Program-made: the position numbers and the translations under genes
Part shown: positions 1 through 9,190 of the stretch, piece after piece
How positions within the stretch are numbered: the first letter of the stretch is position 1
Layout of the letters: the number at the start of each line of letters is the position of its first letter
Source of the DNA: Salinisphaera dokdonensis
GTDB lineage: Bacteria; Pseudomonadota; Gammaproteobacteria; Nevskiales; Salinisphaeraceae
Length of the DNA: 64,000 nt
Assembly: GCF_040361215.1 (NCBI RefSeq)
Contig: NZ_APND01000003.1
Location: 186,001-250,000 of the forward strand
Reading direction: 5' to 3'
Notes under the pieces: model-generated
Told to the model about the DNA's origin: nothing
What the model saw: only the letters and a program-made list of their open reading frames with translations
Databases searched by the model: none

Positions 1-740
1 TCCAGACGTACTGCGACGGCTCTGGAACGTACCCCCTCTTCTATCGCATCGGCCACCTTGTAGCAGCCCGCGATCGCGACCAGATCGGGTTCGAAGCGAC
101 GGCAATAGATCCGCGCTTCGGTGTCTCCGGTGGCACCCGCCAAGGCGCGCCCCCGCAGTGCACCATAAATATGTATGTGGCCGTCCGCCAGCACTTCCGC
201 GCCTTCGCTCACTGAAGTGGCGATAACGAGGTCCCCGCCGCGGGCGTAAATCTGCTGACCCGAGCGTACCGGCTTGGTCACCAGACGGGTGGGCGTACGT
301 GGCGGCTCTTCGCGGCTGACCGGCGCTTCCTTGGCCGCCGGCGCCTCGTCGGTCGAGGCATTATCCGCGCCATTCGCATCGCTTGGCTCGCGCTTCTTCG
401 CCGAATCGGCAGCAGCGGCGCCGCGTGCGGGAGATGCCATCACGCCCAGGCCGGCAGCCTCGGCAGCGCTGCGGGCCTGTGGGCCCGGGTCGAGAATACC
501 GACCGGCACCATTCCAGCGCGGCGGATGATTTCGCTCACCTCGGCGAGGTCGGGCACCGCGTCGGGTATCGACAGCAACACCGGCATGTGTTCGAAAAAT
601 CCCGGCGCGCGCTCCAGCTGCGCCTCGATCTGACTGGCGATCCGGCCGCCGTCGGTTTCACGGACTTCGAGTACCGTGAGGGTCATCATCCGACCCTTGA
701 ACACGACGCCAGCATCGGCCGCGGTAGGTGTGTCCGCCAT
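1..740 (-). CDS. minC: septum site-determining protein MinC (3' end cut by window edge)
   Basis: The minus-strand reading frame opens at an ATG at 740 and stays open to base 1, giving about 246 residues. MinC blocks FtsZ assembly at the cell poles together with MinD. The N-terminal domain (about residues 1-100) is followed by an Ala/Glu-rich linker and a C-terminal beta-helix domain from about residue 145. That domain carries the family's hallmark run DGHIHIYGALRGRALAG and then IYCRRFEPDLVAIAG. E. coli MinC has 231 residues, so almost all of this protein is present. minD and minE would be expected just beyond the left edge on the same strand. This identification comes from motif recognition, and the domain match is strong. 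Confidence 0.93.
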   Translation of the reverse strand, partial: MADTPTAADAGVVFKGRMMTLTVLEVRETDGGRIASQIEAQLERAPGFFEHMPVLLSIPDAVPDLAEVSEIIRRAGMVPVGILDPGPQARSAAEAAGLGVMASPARGAAAADSAKKREPSDANGADNASTDEAPAAKEAPVSREEPPRTPTRLVTKPVRSGQQIYARGGDLVIATSVSEGAEVLADGHIHIYGALRGRALAGATGDTEARIYCRRFEPDLVAIAGCYKVADAIEEGVRSRAVAVRL

Positions 741-860
741 GCCCGAATTACTCTGAAAACAAGCCGGGGAGTCTAGCACGCTGCTTGCGCATTACGGTCT
801 GTGTCTTGCATAGAAATATGCTTGGGGATCGACTACACAAAAAACGGGAAGAAGCTATTC

Positions 861-2315
861 ATGAATGCACTGTGGCAGGACTATCGCAGTCCCGGCTTCT
901 TCGACGAAGTCTTCGATGACTCGGGTACGCCCCGCCGGGCGGCGCAATCACTGGTACGCCATCTCGGCGAGTTCAATAACGAGGAGCTCGATAACCGGCG
1001 CATGGCAGCCGACCTGTCCATCAAATCGATGGGCATCACCTTCACCGTGTACTCCGAAGCCGGGATGATCGACCGGGCCTGGCCGTTCGACGTACTGCCA
1101 CGCACCATCAGCCGCCGCGAGTGGGATCGCGTTCGCGAGGGCCTCCAGCAACGCGTAGCTGCGCTCAACCTCTTCATCGCCGATCTCTACGGCAAGCAGC
1201 AGATCATCAAGGACGGCGTCTTCCCGCGCGAGGTGCTCGCGCAGTCGGTGAATTTCCGCCCGGAGTGTGTCGGCATCCGGCCGCCCGGCGATATCTGGGC
1301 GCATATCTGCGGCTCGGACTTGGTGCGCGACGGCGCCGGGGATTTTTATGTCCTCGAGGACAACCTGCGCGTGCCCTCGGGCGTGTCGTACATGGTCGAG
1401 AACCGGCTGGTATCCAAGCGCGTTTTTCCCGAGCTGTTCGCCCAGACCGACATTCTCCCGGTCGACGACTACCCCAGCGAACTGCTGGACTCGCTCAACG
1501 CGCTATCGCCGCGCCAGGACGTCACGCCCAATGTCGCCCTGCTCACGCCGGGCGTATTCAATTCGGCTTTCTTCGAGCATGTCTGGCTGGCCGGCCAAAT
1601 GGGCGCCGAACTGGTCCAGGGCAGCGATCTGTACGTGGATCGCGACGACTGTGTCTATTCGCGCACCATTTTCGGCCCGCAGCGCGTCGACGTGATCTAC
1701 CGACGGGTGGACGATGCCTTCATCGATCCCGAGGCCTTCCGGGCAGATTCGATGCTCGGCACGCCCGGGCTGATGCGTGCCTGGCGGGCCGGCAACGTGG
1801 CGATTGCGAATGCACCCGGCGCGGGCGTGGCCGACGACAAAGTGGTCTATGCCTTCGTGCCGCAGATCATCCGCTACTATCTGGACCAGGACGCCAAGCT
1901 GCCGAACGTGCCCTCCTGGCTGTGCATGGAAGAAAAACAGCGCGACCACGTACTCGCCAACCTGGACTCGTTGGTGGTCAAGCCCGCCAACGAATCCGGT
2001 GGCTACGGCATGCTCATAGGCCCACGCTCCACGGCCGACGAACGCGACCAGTTCGCCCAGCTGATCCGGCGCAACCCGCGCAACTACATCGCCCAGCCCA
2101 CGCTGGCGCTATCGACCGCGCCGACGCTGATCGAAAACACCGCGCGCCCCCGGCATGTCGATCTGCGGCCTTTCATCGTCTCGCGCCCCGGCGACGACGC
2201 CTACGTGACCATGGGTGGACTCACCCGCGTGGCGCTGCGCGAGGGCTCGCTGGTGGTGAACAGCTCACAGGGCGGCGGCAGCAAGGACACCTGGATCGTA
2301 GAGGACGAGGACTGA
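861..2315 (+). CDS. circularly permuted type 2 ATP-grasp protein (COG2308)
   Basis: This is a 484-residue protein of the circularly permuted ATP-grasp family, proposed in the literature to be an amidoligase-like peptide-modifying enzyme. I chose the ATG at 861, preceded by GGGAAGAAG, over an in-frame ATG at 801, because family members begin close to the W-x-x-Y...FFDEVFDD motif seen here at residues 5-20. The C-terminus has the conserved HVDLRPFIV and VNSSQGGGSKDTWI segments. The stop is followed after one base by the alpha-E gene, so the two are translationally coupled. The pair is conserved across bacteria. The substrate is unknown. Confidence 0.9.
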   Translation: MNALWQDYRSPGFFDEVFDDSGTPRRAAQSLVRHLGEFNNEELDNRRMAADLSIKSMGITFTVYSEAGMIDRAWPFDVLPRTISRREWDRVREGLQQRVAALNLFIADLYGKQQIIKDGVFPREVLAQSVNFRPECVGIRPPGDIWAHICGSDLVRDGAGDFYVLEDNLRVPSGVSYMVENRLVSKRVFPELFAQTDILPVDDYPSELLDSLNALSPRQDVTPNVALLTPGVFNSAFFEHVWLAGQMGAELVQGSDLYVDRDDCVYSRTIFGPQRVDVIYRRVDDAFIDPEAFRADSMLGTPGLMRAWRAGNVAIANAPGAGVADDKVVYAFVPQIIRYYLDQDAKLPNVPSWLCMEEKQRDHVLANLDSLVVKPANESGGYGMLIGPRSTADERDQFAQLIRRNPRNYIAQPTLALSTAPTLIENTARPRHVDLRPFIVSRPGDDAYVTMGGLTRVALREGSLVVNSSQGGGSKDTWIVEDED

Positions 2316-2316
2316 C

Positions 2317-3243
2317 ATGCTTTCACGAATTGCGCAGAACCTGTTCTGGACGGGCCGCTACCTGGAGCGCGCGGAATCCACCGCCCGCCTGATCAATGCC
2401 ACCACCCTGCTGCTGCTGGATATGCCGCGCCAGACCGAATTCGACTGGCGTGCGCTGGTCGAGATCGTCGGCGCGGATGACCTGTTTGCCGAACGCTACC
2501 CGGACGACAGCGAAGCCAGCGTGATGCGCTTTCTCGTGGCCGATCGGGGCCACCCCGGCTCGATCGCGAGCGCGCTGGCCATGGCGCGCGAGAACCTGCG
2601 CAGCGCGCGCGATCTCGTGCCGCGCGAGGTATGGGAAGAGATCAACGGCCTGCACCTGTATATCGCCGACGAGGGCCAGCATGTAGAGCATCGGCTGGCC
2701 CGCTCGCGTGTGGTGGAGCGCGTCGTCCATGGCGCACGCCATATCGCAGGGATGATCGAGTCCGGCATGAGTCGCGATGCCGCCTACGACATGCTCAGCC
2801 TCGGGCTGTCCCTGGAGCGTGCAGACATGACGACGCGCATCATCGATGTGCGTAGCGGCGATCTGCTGGTCGACGAGAGCACCGATCTACGGCCCTACCA
2901 GACCGTGCAGTGGATCAGCGTGCTCAAATCACTGAGTGCATTCCAGATGTATCGCCGCCATGTACGCGTACGCGTCACTGGCCCGGGCGTCGTACGATTC
3001 CTGCTGGCGGATACCGCGTTCCCGCGCTCGGTGCGCTTCTGTCTGGAACGTGCCGGCAAGCGACTCCTGCGCCTGCCGATGCCCGGCAAATGCAGTACTT
3101 GTGTCGAAGACGCTATACATGTGCTCGGTAGTGCCGATCTGGGCACGCTCAAGGGCCATCGCCTGAGCGAGTTTCTTGATCGCATGCAGATCGAACTGAG
3201 CAACATCCACAACGCGATCCAGGCGCGATACTTCCAGCACTGA
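2317..3243 (+). CDS. alpha-E domain protein (DUF403, COG2307)
   Basis: This 308-residue all-helical protein opens with MLSRIAQNLFWTGRYLERAE, the signature start of the alpha-E family. The family is almost always found beside COG2308 ATP-grasp proteins and is thought to act with them in making or modifying a peptide. The biochemistry is unproven. The start codon lies one base after the ATP-grasp stop. The length is normal for the family, and no signal peptide or membrane segment is visible, so it should be cytoplasmic. Confidence 0.9.
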   Translation: MLSRIAQNLFWTGRYLERAESTARLINATTLLLLDMPRQTEFDWRALVEIVGADDLFAERYPDDSEASVMRFLVADRGHPGSIASALAMARENLRSARDLVPREVWEEINGLHLYIADEGQHVEHRLARSRVVERVVHGARHIAGMIESGMSRDAAYDMLSLGLSLERADMTTRIIDVRSGDLLVDESTDLRPYQTVQWISVLKSLSAFQMYRRHVRVRVTGPGVVRFLLADTAFPRSVRFCLERAGKRLLRLPMPGKCSTCVEDAIHVLGSADLGTLKGHRLSEFLDRMQIELSNIHNAIQARYFQH

Positions 3244-3302
3244 AATCACTCGGCGATACCTCTTTCGCCCTCATCTACCGCTTGCAGGACCCCCGAAACG
3301 CG

Positions 3303-4364
3303 ATGCGCGACTTCTATTGCCAATGCGGCAACTCGATCTTCTTTCGCAACACCCGCTGCCTGGTCTGCCAGCGCCAGCTGGGGTTCGCGCCCGAAGCCCG
3401 GATCATGACCGCGCTCGAGCCGCTCGACGCCACGCGTTGGCAGGTGCCGGCTGCCGGCCGTATCGAGGGCCGCATCTATAGGCGGTGCCAGAACTACGCG
3501 CAGTACGACATCTGCAACTGGCTCGTGCCGGATGAGTCGCCGCATCATTTCTGTGCGTCATGTCGGTTGACCCGCACCATTCCGGACCTCGGGCCACCAC
3601 GCCATCTCGAACTCTGGAATCGGCTGGAAAGTGCCAAGCGGCATCTGATCTTCAATCTCTACCAACTCGGCCTGCCGATCGTCGGCCGCGCAGAGGATCC
3701 CGATTTCGGCCTGGCGTTCGACTTCCTTGCCGACGCCGACGCCGAAACCGAGTTCACCGAGGCCCTGGCCGGGCGCGACCCGATCGCCACCGGTCATGCC
3801 AACGGCGTGATCACCATCAATATTGCCGAAGCGGATGATGTGGCGCGGGCGCGCATGCGGGAGCAGATGGGCGAGCACTACCGGACGCTGATCGGCCATT
3901 TCCGCCACGAGGTCGGACATTACTACTGGGCGCGCCTGATCGATGGCGGCGCGTGGATCGACGAATACCGCGACATGTTCGGCGACGAGCGCGCCGATTA
4001 CGGCCAGGCCCTGCAGGCCCATTACGACAACGGCGCGCCACCCGACTGGCAGGAACGGTTCGTGACCCCCTATGCTTCGGCTCACCCTTGGGAGGACTGG
4101 GCCGAATCGTGGGCACACTATCTGCACATACGCGACACGCTGGACACCGCCACCGAATACCAGCTCGTGCGCTCGCCACCCTGGGAACAGGACCCGCGCG
4201 ATTTCGACGCGCTGATGCATCGCTGGACCCATCTGGCGATCGGCATGAACGCAGTCAATCGCAGCATGGGGCTCGCCGATGCCTATCCGTTCGTGCTCAA
4301 TGCCGGCGCGCGCGCCAAACTGGATTTCATCCATCGCGTGATCGAACCCTTCGAGACCGCCTGA
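3303..4364 (+). CDS. putative zinc-binding metallopeptidase (Peptidase_Mx / COG4307 type)
   Basis: The protein has about 354 residues. The N-terminus carries a zinc-ribbon-like cysteine set (C-x-C near residues 6-8, then C-x-x-C), and a second CASC pair follows near residue 90. A zincin motif H202-E203-V-G-H206 is clear, with E264 and E268 in WEDWAES as candidate third ligands. I preferred the ATG at 3303 (MRDFYCQCGN) over an in-frame TTG at 3282. It lies 59 bases after the alpha-E gene on the same strand. The usual partner of ATP-grasp/alpha-E pairs is a transglutaminase-like protease; here this zinc peptidase takes the third position. That functional link is inference. Confidence 0.82.
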   Translation: MRDFYCQCGNSIFFRNTRCLVCQRQLGFAPEARIMTALEPLDATRWQVPAAGRIEGRIYRRCQNYAQYDICNWLVPDESPHHFCASCRLTRTIPDLGPPRHLELWNRLESAKRHLIFNLYQLGLPIVGRAEDPDFGLAFDFLADADAETEFTEALAGRDPIATGHANGVITINIAEADDVARARMREQMGEHYRTLIGHFRHEVGHYYWARLIDGGAWIDEYRDMFGDERADYGQALQAHYDNGAPPDWQERFVTPYASAHPWEDWAESWAHYLHIRDTLDTATEYQLVRSPPWEQDPRDFDALMHRWTHLAIGMNAVNRSMGLADAYPFVLNAGARAKLDFIHRVIEPFETA

Positions 4365-4413
4365 CGCCCCGCATTCATCCGGGCCCGGCCGCCCCGCTTT
4401 CGGGCAGCGCGGC

Positions 4414-5283
4414 TTGAGCCCGCGCCTGTTCGGCCTGGCGCTCACGGGCGCCGGCGTGCTGGTGCTCAGCCCGGATTCCATTCTCATCCGCCTGCTGGGC
4501 GCGGACGTGGCGACCACCCTGTTCTGGCGTGGCATAGCGATGGCCATCGGGCTCGGCGGTTTTCTGCTCATCCGCGAGCGCGGCCGAACCGCCGCGATTA
4601 CCGCCCAGATGCGCAATCCGCTCGGCTGGGGACTGGCGCTGCTGTTCGCGCTGAGCAATATTCTGTTCGTGATCACCGTGGCGAACACCACGATCGCCGA
4701 TACGCTTGGTTGCCTTGCCACCGCATCGATCTTCGCCGCGCTGTTCAGCGTGATCTTCCTTAAAGAACGAGCGCCGCTACGCACCTGGATCGCGGCCGCG
4801 GCCATTGCCGGCGGGCTGTTACTGATAGCGCTCGGCGGCGCCGGGAGCGTGCTCGGGCGTCTGACCGGCATTGCCACGGCGGTCGTGTTCGGCGCCACCT
4901 TCGTGGTCATGCGCGCGACCGGACGCGGCGATACACTGCCCGGTCTGGCACTCGGCGGTGCCTTGATCGCCTCGGCAACGGCCGTGTTCGCCGCACCGTT
5001 ATCACTGTCCACCCAAGGGTTCGCGGCGCTTGCCGGCCTCGCCGTGGTGCTGCCTACGGCATTTGCGCTGATCGGCCAGGGGCCGCGCTACTTGCCGGCG
5101 CCGGAAGTCAGCCTACTGATGCTGCTGGAAACCGTGTTCGGCACGCTCTGGGCCTGGCTATGGCTCGCCGAAGTGCCCACCCGGCCGACGCTGCTCGCCG
5201 TGGGAATCATCCTCATCGCTCTCACATTGTTCTATTGGCGCCAGGCTGTGGCCGCGCGTCGTCTGCAGGAAGCCACCCCATGA
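4414..5283 (+). CDS. EamA/DMT-family transporter
   Basis: This 289-residue, very hydrophobic protein has about ten predicted membrane helices arranged as two EamA repeats, typical of drug/metabolite exporters. The second half ends with the usual EamA features (LLMLLETVFGTLWAWLWLAE, then a final helix and a basic tail). The start is a TTG at 4414 with no strong ribosome binding site, so the exact start is uncertain. The stop overlaps the next gene's start (ATGA), which suggests the hydrolase is co-translated. The substrate cannot be told from sequence. It could serve the ATP-grasp cluster upstream, but the gap and weak start give little support for that. Confidence 0.85.
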   Translation: MSPRLFGLALTGAGVLVLSPDSILIRLLGADVATTLFWRGIAMAIGLGGFLLIRERGRTAAITAQMRNPLGWGLALLFALSNILFVITVANTTIADTLGCLATASIFAALFSVIFLKERAPLRTWIAAAAIAGGLLLIALGGAGSVLGRLTGIATAVVFGATFVVMRATGRGDTLPGLALGGALIASATAVFAAPLSLSTQGFAALAGLAVVLPTAFALIGQGPRYLPAPEVSLLMLLETVFGTLWAWLWLAEVPTRPTLLAVGIILIALTLFYWRQAVAARRLQEATP

Positions 5284-6188
5284 GCCTGATCGACAACATC
5301 ACTTTCCATACGCTCGGCGAATTGCGGTACGCGGTACGCGAAGCCGGCACCTCCGAAGGCGAACCGTTGGTGCTTCTGCACGGGCTGATGGATACGGGCG
5401 CGGGTTTCGATGCCCTCGTCAGCGCCATGGAGTCGCGCGCGCCGGGTCGGTATCGCTTTATTGCGCCCGACTGGCGCGGGCACGGTGATACGGCTGCCAC
5501 GCACGACAGCTATTGGTTCCCGGCCTACCTGCTCGATCTGGAACGTCTGTTGGATGTCGTAGTGGGCCGCGGCCCCGACAATGCCGTCACCCTGGTTGCC
5601 CACAGCATGGGCGGGCAGATCGCCAGTCTCTACGCCGGCACCCGGCCCGAGCGCGTTTCGCAACTGATCACCCTCGACAGCCTGAACGTGCCCGACAGCG
5701 ACCCGGCGAACGTGCCCGATCGTTATCGGCGCTGGCTGGACGCCCATGCCAATCCGCCCGCCACGAAGGTCTACGACGATCTCGACACCGCGATCTCACG
5801 GATCGGGCGGCGCTATCCCGAGCTGAGCGCCGACCAGACCGACTTCCTCGCCCGCCAGTGGACCGCCGAAGAAGATGCGGCCGGTCGTCGCCGCATGCGT
5901 GTCGACCCCTGGCATCGCGTCCCGTTGCCCTATGCCTTTCGTGCCAGCGAGGCGATGGCGCTGTGGGCCGAGGTGACCGCCGCCGTGCTGTGTATCGACG
6001 GCGGTGATTCGCCCGCGCGCTATTTCTGCGACGACGAGGAAATGCAGAAGCGTCGCGCCTGTTTTGCCGATCTGGAACGGGTCGTCGTCGACGGCTGCGG
6101 CCACATGCTACACCTGCAAAAGCCCGACGCCGTGGCCGCCGAGATCTGCGCATTTTTCGACACAGGCAGCCAGGCGAATAGCGTGTAG
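5280..6188 (+). CDS. alpha/beta hydrolase
   Basis: This 302-residue serine hydrolase has a recognisable catalytic set: the oxyanion region LLHGLMDTG near residue 35, the nucleophile elbow AHSMGG with Ser109, and His275 in CGHMLHLQ. The acid is probably the Asp in VLCIDGGDS. The start ATG overlaps the TGA of the transporter gene by four bases, so the two are likely one transcript. The family includes esterases, lipases and C-C hydrolases. The substrate is unknown, and no signal peptide is visible. Confidence 0.85.
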   Translation: MSLIDNITFHTLGELRYAVREAGTSEGEPLVLLHGLMDTGAGFDALVSAMESRAPGRYRFIAPDWRGHGDTAATHDSYWFPAYLLDLERLLDVVVGRGPDNAVTLVAHSMGGQIASLYAGTRPERVSQLITLDSLNVPDSDPANVPDRYRRWLDAHANPPATKVYDDLDTAISRIGRRYPELSADQTDFLARQWTAEEDAAGRRRMRVDPWHRVPLPYAFRASEAMALWAEVTAAVLCIDGGDSPARYFCDDEEMQKRRACFADLERVVVDGCGHMLHLQKPDAVAAEICAFFDTGSQANSV

Positions 6189-6283
6189 CACGAGAACCCG
6201 GCGTTTGCCCGCGCCTGGCGCGTGGCCTAGGCTGCGAGTGAAGTCCGACACCGGCCGGTGTGGCCCGGCCATGGAGCCCCGTC

Positions 6284-8755
6284 ATGACCGCAGTGGTCTG
6301 GATCGTCGTATTCCTCGGCGCCTTCATCGCGCTGGCCTATCACCGCGTGAGTCTGAAAACGGCGACCGCAACCACCGCCCTGCTGCTTGCGGCCTGCACG
6401 CTTACCAGCACCGGCTGGATCGTCGGCATCGTGCTTTGGCTGGTCTTTCTCGCGATCGCGGTGCCGCTCAACGTCGACTCGATACGGCGGCCCTATATCA
6501 CGCGCCCGGTGCTGGATATCTTCCGCGAGGTACTGCCGACGCTGTCCGCGACCGAACGAACGGCGCTCGATGCCGGCACCGTCTGGTGGGAAGGCGAGAT
6601 GTTCTCTGGCGCACCCAACTGGCGCCGGCTGGAACGCCTGCCAGCGGCCGAGCTTTCAGCCGAAGAACAGGCGTTTCTCGACGGCCCGGTCCAGCAGCTG
6701 CTGGATCTCTGCGATGAATGGCAAATCACCCATGAGGACGCCGACCTGTCCCCCGAAGCCTGGCAGTTCATCAAGGAAAACAAGTTCTGGGGCATGATCA
6801 TCCCCAAGCGCTACGGCGGCCTGGAATTCTCGGCCTATGCGCATTCCTGCGTGCTGGCCAAGGTCGGTAGCGGGCCGGCCGGCGGTACCGTCGGTCCGAT
6901 CGTAGCCGTGCCCAACTCGCTCGGTCCCGCCGAACTGCTGATGCACTACGGCACGGACGCGCAGAAGGACCACTACCTGCCGCGGCTTGCGGTCGGCGAG
7001 GAAATCCCCTGCTTCGGGCTGACCAGCCCACACGCCGGCTCGGACGCCGGCGCGATTCCGGACAAGGGCGTGGTCTGCACCGGCGAATGGAACGGCGAGG
7101 AAATCCTCGGCATGAAGCTGACCTGGGAGAAGCGCTATATCACGCTCGCCCCGGTCGCCACGGTGCTGGGGCTGGCCTTCAAGATGTATGACCCGGACGG
7201 TCTGCTCGGCGGCGAGACCGAACTGGGCGTGACCTGTGCGCTCGTACCCGCAGACACCCCCGGCGCCCATGCCGGGCGGCGACATTTCCCGGCCAGCGCA
7301 CCGTTCCAGAACGGTCCGACCTGGGGCACCGAGGTGTTCGTACCGCTGGATTACATCATCGGTGGCCGCGAAATGATCGGCCAGGGCTGGCGCATGCTCA
7401 TGGAATGCCTGTCGGTCGGCCGCTCGATCTCGCTGCCCTCGGGTTCTACCGGCGATGCGATTTCCAACGCGCGTCTCACCGGCGCCTATGCCGTCGTACG
7501 CCGGCAGTTCAATGTCTCCATCGGCGAATTCGAAGGCATACAGGAAGCTTTGGCGCGTATCGGCGGCAAGACCTATGCCTGCGAATCCGTGCGCCGGTTT
7601 ACGTCGAACGCGGTCGATCTGGGCGAAAAACCGTCCGTGGCCTCCGCGATCGCCAAATATCACGTGACCACCATGGCCCAGGACGTCGCCAAGGATGCGA
7701 TGGATGTCCACGCCGGCAAGGCCGTCATGCTCGGGCCCGGCAATCCGGTGGCCCGCAGCTTCCAGGCCGCGCCGGTCAACATCACCGTCGAAGGCGCCAA
7801 CATCCTCACGCGCAGCATGATGATCTACGGCCAGGGCGCGATCCGCTGTCATCCCTACGTGCTCGACGAAATCGAGGCCGCCAACAACCCGGATCGCGAC
7901 ACCGCGCTCGCCGATTTCGACGGCATCTTCTACAGCCACATCGGCCATGACCTTGCCGCGGCGGCACGGTCGCTCGTCATGGGGTTCACCGGCGGTCGCG
8001 GCACGACCGCGGGCAAGGTCGCCGAACTGGCGCCCTATTACCGGGCCATGAATCGCTACTCGGCCAACCTCGCCCTGCTTTCGGATATCGCGATGGCCAC
8101 GCTGGGAGGCAGCCTGAAGTTTCGGGAAGCGCTGTCCGCACGTCTGGGCGACGTGCTGTCCCAGCTATATATCGCCAGCGCCACACTCAAACGGTACGCC
8201 GAAGACGGCGCCCACGCTGAGGACCTGCCGCTGGTGCAATGGGTGTGCGAAGACGCCTTTGCCACCATCGAATCACGCATGGCGGGCGTGATCCGGCACC
8301 TGCCGAACCGGCCCGCCGCCTGGCTCGCGGGCTTTCTCATATTCCCGCTCGGCCTGCATGCGCGCGTGCCTGGCGACGCGCTTGGTCAGCGCATCGCGCA
8401 GCTGTTGCAGACGCCCGGCAAGATCCGCGATCGCCTGACACCCCGCTGCTATATCTCGCAGAACGAATCCGAAGGTATCGCCCTGTTCGAGCGCGCCATG
8501 CAGGCCACGATCGGCTGCTCGGATCTCCTCGGGAAAATGACCAAAGCCCGCAAGGACGGCCGCATCACCGCCGACCACCCCCGCGATCAGATCGAGCAAG
8601 CGCTGGCGGCCCATGTGTTCGACGAAAGCGAGACCGAACGCATGCGCGAACTCTACGCGCTGCAGATGGCCGTCATAAGCGTGGATGATTTCGATCCCGC
8701 CGAAATGCGGTCCGTGCGCAAGAAAAACAACGACGACAGCTCCCGCGCCGCCTGA
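6284..8755 (+). CDS. fadE: acyl-CoA dehydrogenase FadE
   Basis: This 823-residue protein matches the long FadE architecture (E. coli FadE is 814). It has an N-terminal stretch with two or three hydrophobic helices (residues 1-65), the three acyl-CoA dehydrogenase domains, and a C-terminal helical extension. The run ITVEGANILTRSMMIYGQ followed by GAIRCHPYVL is diagnostic of FadE. The enzyme introduces the 2,3 double bond in fatty acyl-CoA and passes electrons to ETF. I chose the ATG at 6284 over an upstream in-frame GTG at 6260. A second, shorter FadE-like gene lies at 46073-48319. No FadR-type site was recognised upstream. Confidence 0.92.
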   Translation: MTAVVWIVVFLGAFIALAYHRVSLKTATATTALLLAACTLTSTGWIVGIVLWLVFLAIAVPLNVDSIRRPYITRPVLDIFREVLPTLSATERTALDAGTVWWEGEMFSGAPNWRRLERLPAAELSAEEQAFLDGPVQQLLDLCDEWQITHEDADLSPEAWQFIKENKFWGMIIPKRYGGLEFSAYAHSCVLAKVGSGPAGGTVGPIVAVPNSLGPAELLMHYGTDAQKDHYLPRLAVGEEIPCFGLTSPHAGSDAGAIPDKGVVCTGEWNGEEILGMKLTWEKRYITLAPVATVLGLAFKMYDPDGLLGGETELGVTCALVPADTPGAHAGRRHFPASAPFQNGPTWGTEVFVPLDYIIGGREMIGQGWRMLMECLSVGRSISLPSGSTGDAISNARLTGAYAVVRRQFNVSIGEFEGIQEALARIGGKTYACESVRRFTSNAVDLGEKPSVASAIAKYHVTTMAQDVAKDAMDVHAGKAVMLGPGNPVARSFQAAPVNITVEGANILTRSMMIYGQGAIRCHPYVLDEIEAANNPDRDTALADFDGIFYSHIGHDLAAAARSLVMGFTGGRGTTAGKVAELAPYYRAMNRYSANLALLSDIAMATLGGSLKFREALSARLGDVLSQLYIASATLKRYAEDGAHAEDLPLVQWVCEDAFATIESRMAGVIRHLPNRPAAWLAGFLIFPLGLHARVPGDALGQRIAQLLQTPGKIRDRLTPRCYISQNESEGIALFERAMQATIGCSDLLGKMTKARKDGRITADHPRDQIEQALAAHVFDESETERMRELYALQMAVISVDDFDPAEMRSVRKKNNDDSSRAA

Positions 8756-9190
8756 TAAAAGCAGGGTTACGCGATTTCGCCCCGCGGCATCAGGCCGCGG
8801 AATCGATCGTGAATCAACGTTTTGGCGGGGCCTTTCGAAAAAACGTCTGAACCATGTCGCGAAAGCCGCTATCGCGAACGAGTTTGCGCGCAGCGACGCC
8901 TACACAAGCGCATCGTCGCATCAATGGCGTTCGTGATGCCGACCGCGGCAGTGAACCGATGGCGGGGTTTCGCGGGGAAAACCGTCCCGAAAACCCTGTA
9001 ATTACGGGCCGCCGAACACGCAGCGAGACCTCCCTGCCCGATTGCTGCAATGCGACAGATTCCCATTGCATTCAATATTTTCCCGGCACGTGTGGCGTGC
9101 AGTTCGAATCTCGTTTATTGTCACGTACGGGGCATTCTAAAAAGAACGCGTGTCGCAATTGACACGCCACACAGCAAGGGAGACAAAGCC
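8756..9190. other. 435-base intergenic region with two hairpins
   Basis: No convincing gene is present between fadE and the large lipoprotein gene. A GC-rich hairpin at 8782-8800 (CCGCGGC, 5-base loop, GCCGCGG) follows the fadE stop but lacks a T tract, so it may only stabilise the 3' end. A second hairpin at 9148-9167 (GCGTGTC, loop GCAATT, GACACGC) sits just upstream of the AAGGGAGA ribosome binding site at 9176-9183 of the lipoprotein gene and could affect its translation. I could not assign a clear sigma-70 promoter. Confidence 0.4.

Noticed and set aside
3558..5012. 484-codon minus-strand frame across the peptidase and transporter genes
   Set aside because: It spans two genes that have clear motifs on the other strand, and its composition (Arg/Ala/Pro-rich) is that of an antisense shadow.
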